From the NCBI GenBank assembly GCA_964560325.1, contig CAZLLV010000029.1, positions 1 to 6,362 on the forward strand: a stretch of DNA of 6,362 nt. The letters run 5' to 3'. The stretch is from CAZLLV01 sp964560325 (GTDB lineage Bacteria; Acidobacteriota; Thermoanaerobaculia; Multivoradales; DATKCC01). Under the pieces are notes generated by a model that saw only the letters and a program-made list of their open reading frames with translations, ran no database searches and was not told the DNA's origin. The translations under genes and the position numbers were made by a program. Of the stretch, positions 1 to 5,526 are shown piece by piece (positions within the stretch are counted from its first letter, which is position 1; each line of letters opens with the position of its first letter).

Positions 1-525
1 GTGGTGCGGGCCGAGGGCGACCCGATGACGCTGGTGCCGCAGGCACGCCGGGTGGTCGCTTCCCTCGACCCACGCCTGCCGATCTTCGACGTCCGGTCGA
101 TGGACGACATCGTGGCCGAGTCGGTCGCCCAGCCCCGCTTCTCTTCCTTCGTGCTGGTGGTGTTCGCCACCGTGGCGGTCATCCTGTCGGTGATCGGGAT
201 CTACGGCGTGGTCGCCTATACGGTGAGCCGCCGGACCCGGGAGATCGGTCTGCGCATGGCACTTGGCGCCAGCGGCCGGGAGATCCGGCGGTTGGTCCTC
301 ACCCGGGCGGTGATCCCAGTAGTGGTGGGCGTCCTGGTGGGGATCGGCGCCTCCCTTGCCCTTTCGAACGTGCTGGAGAGCATGGTAACCGACGTCAGCG
401 CGTCCGACCCGATCCTGCTGACGGTGGTGGCGATCACTTTGCTGGTCGGGGGCGTCCTGGGGAGTATGCTCCCCGCCGGCCGGGCCGCCCGTGTGCCGCC
501 GGTCGAGGCGCTACGGTACGACTGA
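1..525 (+). CDS. ABC transporter permease, MacB/FtsX family, C-terminal part (partial at left edge)
   Basis: This is the end of an inner-membrane permease of the MacB/FtsX type; its 5' end lies outside the window, so the GTG at base 1 need not be the real start. The visible 174 residues contain a short extracytoplasmic stretch (about 1-48) and three hydrophobic segments at about 50-74, 103-124 and 138-158. Between the first two is the cytoplasmic signature RRTREIGLRMALGA (residues 77-90), and the protein ends with PAGRAARVPPVEALR (158-172). Both are typical of MacB-like permeases, particularly the duplicated 'ADOP' permeases common in Acidobacteriota. The family works with a separate ATPase to move substrates across or out of the inner membrane. 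No ATPase gene is visible here. The substrate cannot be read from sequence. Its stop codon overlaps the next gene, so the two are probably cotranscribed. The family call is firm; a role in exporting a local product is inference. Confidence 0.9.
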   Translation: MVRAEGDPMTLVPQARRVVASLDPRLPIFDVRSMDDIVAESVAQPRFSSFVLVVFATVAVILSVIGIYGVVAYTVSRRTREIGLRMALGASGREIRRLVLTRAVIPVVVGVLVGIGASLALSNVLESMVTDVSASDPILLTVVAITLLVGGVLGSMLPAGRAARVPPVEALRYD

Positions 526-1895
526 TGCCGGACCCTGGCCTGGGCCGCGGTCCGGCCGAGGACCGCAACCGGCGTTTCTACAATCGGTTCCCATTCCCGC
601 CGCCGCCGGCGAGCCTGGAACGGATCGCCGACCCACGTTTCGGGCTCCGGATGCTCGCCCAGGAGCTCGGCGCCTGGGACGGGAGCGTCCTGCCGGCCCG
701 GCCCCGGATCTGGGTGGCTGGCTGCGGCAGCTTCCAGGCGGTTCGGGCGGCCCTGCGCTTTCCCACCGCGCGGGTGGTCGGCTCAGATCTTTCCGATCGC
801 TCCCTGGAAACATGCGAGGCGGTCGCCCGCGGCCTCGGGGTGACCAACCTGGAGCTGCGCTGCGAGAGCCTGCTGGAGGCGCGCGACCCCGACGGGTTCG
901 ACTACGTCTCATGCGTCGGGGTGCTCCACCACCTGGAGGATCCCGGCCGGGGCTTGCGTGCCCTGCGGACGGCGCTCCGGCCCCGGGGGATCCTGGAGCT
1001 GATGGTCTACAACCGGTTCCACCGAATCGAGTGCCGGGCGGTCCAGCGGGCCCTGGGCCGCCTCCGGCGCTCAGGCGAGTCCGAGAGCGACCCCGCCTAT
1101 ATGGAGATGGCTCGGCGCCTCCTGGCCGAGTACCCTGCACGCGGCCGCCTGGGCACCTTCGTCGGTCTGTCGGAATCCGAGACGCTGTTCGCCGACACGT
1201 ACCTCCAGCCGGTCGAGCACGCCTTCACCGTCGGCTCGCTGGACGCCGCGGCGCGGGCCGCCGGCCTCGAGCTGGTCCTGCCCCGGGCGGCCTCCTGGGA
1301 CCGGAGCTGGAGCGGCGGCACCTGGGAGATCGAGGTGTACGACGAGGGGCTGCGGGAGCGCCTCGACGCACTGCCGGACCCGGCGCGATGGGACGTGGTC
1401 AATCACCTCCTCCGGGACGAATCTCCACTCCTCTGGTTCTACCTGGGCACGGCCGGTGCCCGCCGGCGCTCGCCCGACGCCCGGGCCCTTCGGGAGTCGT
1501 TCCTGGAGTGCCGGTTCGAGCCGCTTCGGACCACCCGCCGGCGCTTCGTGCGCCGTCCGGACGGCGGCTACGAGCCGGCGGGCGAGGCCGAGCCCTACCC
1601 CCCGCCGCCCGACGACCCGGAGGTTTGCCGCGTGCTCGGGAACCTCGATACCGAGCGCCCACTCCGCGCGACCCTGGAGCGCCTGGGCCTGGCCGACGAC
1701 CCGGTGTCGGTCGAGCGGCTGCGCCAGAAGACGACAACGGCCCGATCTCCCTATCTGGCGGCTGTACGCGAGAGCGCCGACGGGGAGGGGGAGGCACCAG
1801 GCTTCGCTGGCGACGCGGAGCCGCTGGTCCAACGCCTACGCCGACGGTCTCGGGTCGCCCATCGGCCGGTGGCCGGGGTTCCCGAGCCAACCTGA
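525..1895 (+). CDS. Class I SAM-dependent methyltransferase with long C-terminal extension
   Basis: A predicted soluble 456-residue protein. The ATG shares its A with the permease TGA stop at 523-525, which implies translational coupling; no good Shine-Dalgarno sequence is needed or seen. The N-terminal region (about 18-165) is a Rossmann-type methyltransferase: a FYNRFPFP entry motif (18-25), motif I IWVAGCGSF (62-70), acidic D88 after strand 2 (VVGSDLS), and FDYVSCVGVLHHLEDP (125-140) as motifs II/III. These bind S-adenosylmethionine; the methyl acceptor is unknown. Residues about 170-410 form an additional domain I do not recognise, with LLWFYLGTAG at 302-311. The last roughly 54 codons have weaker third-position GC than the rest, while the +1 frame looks better there, so the annotated C-terminus may be altered by a frameshift or sequencing error. 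It could modify a small molecule made by neighbouring genes, but it faces the ATP-grasp gene and belongs to the permease transcript. Confidence 0.85.
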   Translation: MPDPGLGRGPAEDRNRRFYNRFPFPPPPASLERIADPRFGLRMLAQELGAWDGSVLPARPRIWVAGCGSFQAVRAALRFPTARVVGSDLSDRSLETCEAVARGLGVTNLELRCESLLEARDPDGFDYVSCVGVLHHLEDPGRGLRALRTALRPRGILELMVYNRFHRIECRAVQRALGRLRRSGESESDPAYMEMARRLLAEYPARGRLGTFVGLSESETLFADTYLQPVEHAFTVGSLDAAARAAGLELVLPRAASWDRSWSGGTWEIEVYDEGLRERLDALPDPARWDVVNHLLRDESPLLWFYLGTAGARRRSPDARALRESFLECRFEPLRTTRRRFVRRPDGGYEPAGEAEPYPPPPDDPEVCRVLGNLDTERPLRATLERLGLADDPVSVERLRQKTTTARSPYLAAVRESADGEGEAPGFAGDAEPLVQRLRRRSRVAHRPVAGVPEPT

Positions 1896-1902
1896 CCGGG
1901 AG

Positions 1903-1912
1903 CGGGCGCCCG
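1903..1912. repeat. 10-bp perfect palindrome between convergent genes
   Basis: CGGGCGCCCG is its own reverse complement and lies inside the 19-base gap between the methyltransferase stop and the ATP-grasp stop. It could form only a very short hairpin, and no T-run follows on either strand, so a bidirectional terminator is possible but poorly supported. In DNA this GC-rich a palindrome of this length may be chance. Confidence 0.25.
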
Positions 1913-1914
1913 AG

Positions 1915-3303
1915 TCAGATCTGGAAGAAGAAGCCCTCCTCGGCACCTCGATGGGAATTGATGACGCCGTCCCCGGAGTCTCGGGGCTGCATCCGGAGGA
2001 AGCCGCCGCCGAATCGCCGCCCGAAGGCGAATAGCCCCCAGGCCAGGTCGTAGACGGTCAGCTCGCCGTCGGTGCCGTGGAAGCCGTAGGGGCGCGAGCG
2101 GATGTACTCCTGGGCCAAGAGTGACGGTCCCCGGGCGGCGCCCCGGCGGACCACCCGCTCCCAGCGCTCGGGCGAGGTGAACCGGCCTACGTGCACCCCC
2201 TCGCCTCGGGCACCGCCGGACGGTTTGATCACCATCTTCTCGCGCCGGGAGAGGAGCAGTTCCACCAGGTCGCACCGCTCCCCTCGGTATTCGGTCACCC
2301 CGTCCGCCACCTCGCGGCTCCAGGGGACATGCCGGTCGATCAGCTCCCGGTCCTCGGCGTCGAATCGGTCCCGATGGCGGGACAAGAGGTCCAGGTTGCG
2401 CTTGTCGCCCAGCAGGTGTGCCACCGGGCCGTTGTAGAGGGCCGCGTAGCCCGCCTTGAAGCAGCGGTAGACGCTCTGCGGGGTCGGCCACTCCGTGTAC
2501 TCCAGAAGGGCGTGGACCCGGCGGTCGCCAATCCAGAGCCGGTTGTCCCGAGCCTCGATCCCGTGGGGGTAGGGGCGGAAGAAGACCTGGCCGCCCAGTC
2601 CGGTGCTGCTCGCCTCGAGCACCCGGGCGTAGACGCGGCTGAAATAGCTCGCCGGCTGGGCCTCCTCCGGCGTTTCCGGGTTGACGCAGAAGGCGAGGTT
2701 GAGCTCACCGTCGCTCGCCAATCCGAGCTCGGTGGCTTCCGCGATGACGTGCTCGAAGACCGCGGCCAACGGGTCGATCCATTCGAGAGTCACCTCGTGC
2801 TCCTCCAGGAATGCCCGGAACTCGTCGCTCTCCAGGAGGGCCTCGGCGAAGAAGCGCACCTGCCATCCGCCCAGGTAGGCGGTCGAGTTCGCCTCGACGC
2901 AGTAGAAGCCCCTCTCGCTCTCCATGAAGTCGCAGCGGGCGAGGGAGCCGGCGAGGCCGTTCGGCGGCTCGAGTAGTAGGCCGGCCAGGAAATCGCTCTC
3001 GATGCCGTAGAAGCTCGCGATCCGCGACGGGTCGTTGTCGAACACCCGCTCCGGGATCTTCTTCAGCAGGTCCATGACGCCGATCGTCGCCCCCTCGATC
3101 CGCCGTTGGGCCTCGGCGTCGAGCAGCGTGGGGATTGAATGGACCGGGTAGGCGTAGAGGCGGATGAACTCCTCGAGGATCGTCGATTCGACCCGGAGCC
3201 GCTCGGCCAGCCGACGATCACGATGCGAGAGGTGCAGCAGCTCCAGCGCGAGACGTGAGAGGTTCGCGTGGCTCGCTTCGACGGCGTCAGAGATCTCCCG
3301 CAT
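1915..3303 (-). CDS. Circularly permuted ATP-grasp protein, glutathionylspermidine-synthase-like (putative carboxylate-amine ligase)
   Basis: A predicted cytosolic 462-residue protein. Enzymes of this fold use ATP to activate a carboxylate as an acyl phosphate and join it to an amine. A helical N-terminus leads into FDNDPSRIASFYGIESD (88-104), then RCDF (123-126) and FYCVEANSTAYLGGWQ (133-148). Next come LLGDKRNLDLL (297-307), the nucleotide-binding lysine and glycine-rich loop MVIKPSGGARGEGVHVG (357-373, K360), the hinge-like LLAQEYI (395-401), and a C-terminal RMQPRDSGDGVINSHRG (437-453) that looks like the metal/phosphate site. The order of elements fits the permuted ATP-grasp group rather than classical glutathione synthase. 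The ATG at 3303 is preferred: the open frame continues 116 codons upstream, but just before the ATG it reads CCA ATA TTG, with the rare ATA codon, and it overlaps the divergent gene. A TTG lies next to the ATG; no clear Shine-Dalgarno sequence is seen. Substrates are unknown; Dap or a derivative is an inference from the neighbours. Confidence 0.8.
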   Translation of the reverse strand: MREISDAVEASHANLSRLALELLHLSHRDRRLAERLRVESTILEEFIRLYAYPVHSIPTLLDAEAQRRIEGATIGVMDLLKKIPERVFDNDPSRIASFYGIESDFLAGLLLEPPNGLAGSLARCDFMESERGFYCVEANSTAYLGGWQVRFFAEALLESDEFRAFLEEHEVTLEWIDPLAAVFEHVIAEATELGLASDGELNLAFCVNPETPEEAQPASYFSRVYARVLEASSTGLGGQVFFRPYPHGIEARDNRLWIGDRRVHALLEYTEWPTPQSVYRCFKAGYAALYNGPVAHLLGDKRNLDLLSRHRDRFDAEDRELIDRHVPWSREVADGVTEYRGERCDLVELLLSRREKMVIKPSGGARGEGVHVGRFTSPERWERVVRRGAARGPSLLAQEYIRSRPYGFHGTDGELTVYDLAWGLFAFGRRFGGGFLRMQPRDSGDGVINSHRGAEEGFFFQI

Positions 3304-3332
3304 CAATATTGGATGTGCGGACCCCCGCGCCA

Positions 3333-3355
3333 GCGTGACAGTCGGGATGTCACGC
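3333..3355. promoter_or_regulatory. Putative operator: perfect 8-bp inverted repeat with 7-bp spacer
   Basis: The left arm GCGTGACA (3333-3340) and right arm TGTCACGC (3348-3355) are exact reverse complements around a 7-base spacer, which gives a 15-base centre-to-centre spacing suited to a dimeric helix-turn-helix regulator. The site lies about 30 bases upstream of the ATP-grasp start codon and about 160 bases upstream of the sbnB-like start, so it would most directly affect the leftward gene. No regulator gene is visible in the window and I cannot assign a regulator family. An RNA hairpin in the 5' leader of the leftward transcript is the alternative. Confidence 0.5.
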
Positions 3356-3397
3356 GCCCGGAGCCGTGGCGCACCATAAGGACGGAGCACGAGCGCA

Positions 3398-3414
3398 TTC
3401 ACCGAATTCGTGAA
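3398..3414. repeat. Imperfect dyad around CGAATTCG
   Basis: The 8-bp palindrome CGAATTCG (3403-3410) is flanked by TTCAC on the left and TGAA on the right. TTCA and TGAA are complementary if one base is bulged. It lies in the divergent intergenic region about 54 bases from the perfect inverted repeat and could be a second protein-binding site. The arms are short and imperfect, so chance is a real possibility. Confidence 0.25.
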
Positions 3415-3499
3415 GATCGGCCCGAGCCGGGGCGCTGGAGGACGGATGAAGCCGTCGGCTCGTCGCACCTTCGGAGATCGGCAACCAACGAACCGGTTT

Positions 3500-3503
3500 G
3501 GAG
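3500..3503 (+). promoter_or_regulatory. Ribosome binding site supporting a TTG start for the sbnB-like gene
   Basis: GGAG stands 10 bases before TTG 3514, a slightly long but usable spacing. The alternative ATG at 3538 has no comparable purine-rich sequence at a good distance. The TTG start gives 337 residues, close to the 336 of Staphylococcus aureus SbnB as I recall it, and keeps the first beta strand (DILMLG) intact. Confidence 0.45.
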
Positions 3504-3513
3504 ACGGCTTTTC

Positions 3514-4527
3514 TTGAGCGAAGACCGCGACATCCTCATGCTCGGTGTGCGGGACGTGGAAGCGATGCTCGCCGGGCGCGAGGAGGACGTGATCGACCTC
3601 GTCGGTCGAGCCTACCTTCTCCACGGGAGGGGGAGGAGCTCGCTGCCCCATTCGACCTTCCTGAGATTCCCCGGCAACGACACCGATCGGATCATCGGCC
3701 TGCCTTCGTTCCTGAGCGGCGACCGGGAGGTGGCCGGCATCAAGTGGATCGCGTCGTTTCCGGGCAACTTGGAGCGGGGCCTGCCCCGGGCCTCGGCCCT
3801 GATGATCCTTAATTCCATGGAGACCGGGCGCCCGGTGGCGGTGGTCGAGGCGTCGGTGATCAGCGCCTGGCGGACCGCCGCCAGCGCCGCACTCGCCGCC
3901 CGGGTGATCCGGGATGGCGCCACCCCCGATCGGGTGGGACTCGTGGGTACCGGGCTGATCAACCGAGAGGTCCTGCGTTTCCTACGGGTGGCGCTTCCCG
4001 GGATCGGGCGGATGATGGTTCATGACCTGGCGACGGATCGCGCCCGGGCGTTCTGCGACGAGCTGACCGGGGCTGATCCGAACCTCGAATGCGAGGTGGC
4101 GCCCGACCTGGCGACCGTCCTCGAACGGAGCGACCTGGTGAGCTTCGCCACCACCGCCTCGGATCCCCACGTCGCGGACCTGTCGGCCTGTCCGCCCGGC
4201 GCCACCGTGCTCCACGTCTCTCTGCGGGACCTGGCGCCCGAGGCGATCCTGGCGAGCGACAACGTGGTCGACGACGCGGATCACGTGGCCCGGGCCAGAA
4301 CCTCGATCCACCTCGCCGAGATGCGGGTCGGGGACCGCGGTTTCATTCGCTGCACCCTCGCCGAGCTCCTGGAGGGGAACGCGCCGACCAAGCACGATCC
4401 CGATCGGCCGACGGTGTTCAGCCCCTTCGGCCTCGGAGTCCTCGACTTGGCCCTCGGCCAGTTCGTGGTCGAGCGGGCTCGGGCCGAGGGGTGCGGCGAG
4501 ACCCTGACCGACTTCCTGCCCCATTGA
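3514..4527 (+). CDS. sbnB: SbnB-like 2,3-diaminopropionate synthase (ornithine cyclodeaminase/mu-crystallin fold)
   Basis: SbnB enzymes are NAD-dependent: they oxidise and hydrolyse N-(1-amino-1-carboxy-2-ethyl)-glutamate to L-2,3-diaminopropionate and 2-oxoglutarate. Numbering from TTG 3514, the protein has RIIGLPS (59-65), GIKWIAS with K77 (75-81), RASALMILN (92-100), EASVISAWRTAA (112-123, R120), Rossmann loop GLVGTGLI (142-149), SLRD (236-239), VDDADHV (252-258) and SPFGLGVLDLALG (303-315). EAS-IS before RTAA, where true ornithine cyclodeaminases have DG-LT, and the C-terminal SPFG block match remembered S. aureus SbnB rather than ornithine cyclodeaminase. The open frame extends to 3268, but those extra 82 residues are unlike the family and overlap the divergent gene. 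ATG 3538 is a possible later start (329 residues). It is first in a likely operon with the transcarbamylase and serA. Its usual partner SbnA, which makes its substrate, is not in the window. A related opine-type or amino-acid dehydrogenase is the alternative. Confidence 0.85.
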   Translation: MSEDRDILMLGVRDVEAMLAGREEDVIDLVGRAYLLHGRGRSSLPHSTFLRFPGNDTDRIIGLPSFLSGDREVAGIKWIASFPGNLERGLPRASALMILNSMETGRPVAVVEASVISAWRTAASAALAARVIRDGATPDRVGLVGTGLINREVLRFLRVALPGIGRMMVHDLATDRARAFCDELTGADPNLECEVAPDLATVLERSDLVSFATTASDPHVADLSACPPGATVLHVSLRDLAPEAILASDNVVDDADHVARARTSIHLAEMRVGDRGFIRCTLAELLEGNAPTKHDPDRPTVFSPFGLGVLDLALGQFVVERARAEGCGETLTDFLPH

Positions 4528-4538
4528 ACCGACTGCCC

Positions 4539-4543
4539 GAGGG
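4539..4543 (+). promoter_or_regulatory. Ribosome binding site of the transcarbamylase gene
   Basis: GAGGG ends 7 bases before ATG 4551, a standard distance. It decides the start: the same frame is open back to 4089, but that part is antisense-free overlap with the sbnB-like gene and has no family similarity. Confidence 0.6.
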
Positions 4544-4550
4544 CTTGCCG

Positions 4551-5519
4551 ATGACCATTCTCCACAACCGGGACTTCCTCGGCCTCGAGCACTTCACCCG
4601 CGAGGAGCTCGAGGGCATCCTCGACCTCGCGGAGGAGATGAAGGCGGGGCGCGATACGAAGAAGTACCTCCAGGACAAGACGATCGGCATGCTCTTCGGC
4701 TCGGCGTCGACGCGCACGCGGATCTCGTTCCAGATCGCGGCGCGGCAGCTCGGCGGCCACGCGGAGGCGTACTCGCCCGATCAGCTCCAGATGTCGAACA
4801 AGGAGACGCTGGTCGACACCGCGGCGGTGATGGCCCGCTTCCTCGACGCCGTCGTGATCCGGCGCTACGACCTGTCGGACTACGGCAGCGGCCGGGCGGC
4901 GCTCGAGACCTTCGCCGAGCACGCCGACGTGCCGGTCGTCAACGCCCTCGACGACAAGGAGCACCCCTGCCAGATCATGGCCGATCTGCTCACCCTGCGG
5001 GAGACGTTCGGCTCCGAGCACAAGGACCGCAAGGTGGTGCTGACCTGGGCGTACGCCAAGCGCCAGAAGTCGCCCGGGGTGACTCACTCCTGGCTGGTCG
5101 CCGCGTCGCTCCTGGGCTTGAGATTCACCCTGGCCTTTCCCGAAGGCTTCGAGCCCGATCCCGAGTACGACGCCTTCGCCCGGGAGGCGGCCAAGACCTC
5201 CGGCGCGCGGATCGAGTACTCCCACGACCTCGAGGAGGCGTCGCAGGGTGCGTCGGTGATCTACGCCAAGAGCTGGAAGAGCCTCGCCTCGACGGTCGAG
5301 GAGGACCAGGCGCTGCGCGAGACGCACCGGGAGGCCTGGCGGGTGGGGCTGCGCCACTTCGATCGGGCGGAGGAGGACGCGGTCTTCATGGACTGCATGC
5401 CGCTGATTCGTGGGGACGAGGCGGACGCCGAGGTGGTCGACGGACCGATGTCGATCCGCTACGACGAGGCCGAGAACCGGCTCCACGCCCAGAAGGCGAT
5501 CCTCGCCAGCATCCTGTAG
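4551..5519 (+). CDS. Aspartate/ornithine transcarbamylase superfamily protein, N-acetylornithine/YgeW-like subgroup, acceptor unknown
   Basis: A 322-residue enzyme, full length for a family that moves the carbamoyl group of carbamoyl phosphate to an amine; usually a cytosolic trimer. Carbamoyl-phosphate motifs are present: STRTR (53-57) and HPCQ (138-141). The acceptor side is unusual. The ornithine loop DxxxSMG is absent; the matching place reads YAKSW (238-242), as in N-acetylornithine and YgeW-type transcarbamylases, and TWAYAKRQKSPGVTHS (165-180) also resembles them. The usual HCLP near the C-terminus is replaced by DCMP (281-284). The ending AENRLHAQKAIL (307-318) closely resembles remembered Xanthomonas N-acetylornithine transcarbamylase. 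It follows the sbnB-like gene by 23 bases and precedes serA by 7, so one operon is likely. Adjacency to a Dap synthase suggests carbamoylation of 2,3-diaminopropionate to beta-ureidoalanine, the step assigned to VioL in viomycin biosynthesis. An arginine-pathway N-acyl-ornithine transcarbamylase is the main alternative. Superfamily sure; substrate unsure. Confidence 0.88.
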   Translation: MTILHNRDFLGLEHFTREELEGILDLAEEMKAGRDTKKYLQDKTIGMLFGSASTRTRISFQIAARQLGGHAEAYSPDQLQMSNKETLVDTAAVMARFLDAVVIRRYDLSDYGSGRAALETFAEHADVPVVNALDDKEHPCQIMADLLTLRETFGSEHKDRKVVLTWAYAKRQKSPGVTHSWLVAASLLGLRFTLAFPEGFEPDPEYDAFAREAAKTSGARIEYSHDLEEASQGASVIYAKSWKSLASTVEEDQALRETHREAWRVGLRHFDRAEEDAVFMDCMPLIRGDEADAEVVDGPMSIRYDEAENRLHAQKAILASIL

Positions 5520-5526
5520 CGCCGTG

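Larger units (their letters stand above)
3304..3513. promoter_or_regulatory. Divergent intergenic region between ATP-grasp gene and sbnB-like gene
   Basis: These 210 bases separate two divergently transcribed genes and must hold the promoter of at least the ATP-grasp gene, and probably that of the rightward operon. Frames open through it are not convincing as coding because they lack family similarity on either side. It contains a perfect inverted repeat (3333-3355) and a weaker dyad (3398-3414). On the minus strand TATGGT (RC of 3373-3378) could be a -10 element with a poor GTGAAT -35 element 18 bases upstream; this is weak. No convincing promoter was found for the plus strand. No riboswitch fold was recognised. 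Confidence 0.6.

Noticed and set aside
1896..1923. Bidirectional terminator between the convergent genes
   Set aside because: Only a loop-less 10-bp palindrome is present and neither strand has a T-run after it.
491..2053. Long plus-strand open frame of 520 codons in another frame over the methyltransferase
   Set aside because: Its product is almost all Pro, Gly, Arg and Ala with no motif, a shadow of the methyltransferase frame.
2191..2976. Plus-strand open frame of 261 codons opposite the ATP-grasp gene
   Set aside because: It is antisense to a region containing recognisable ATP-grasp motifs and has no recognisable domain.
3268..3513. 82-codon upstream extension of the sbnB-like gene
   Set aside because: It adds residues that the SbnB family lacks, runs across the operator-like repeat, and overlaps the beginning of the ATP-grasp gene.
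3304..3651. 116-codon upstream extension of the ATP-grasp gene on the minus strand
   Set aside because: It overlaps the start of the divergent sbnB-like gene, has no family similarity, and carries the rare ATA codon just before the ATG at 3303.
3514..4527. Annotation as true ornithine cyclodeaminase in ornithine-to-proline conversion
   Set aside because: The EAS-IS-RTAA block, the GIKWI context and the C-terminal SPFG block match SbnB rather than ornithine cyclodeaminase, which has DG-LT before RTGA.
4089..4550. Upstream in-frame extension of the transcarbamylase
   Set aside because: It lies wholly over the sbnB-like gene and its stop in another frame; a ribosome site precedes ATG 4551 and the family N-terminus begins there.
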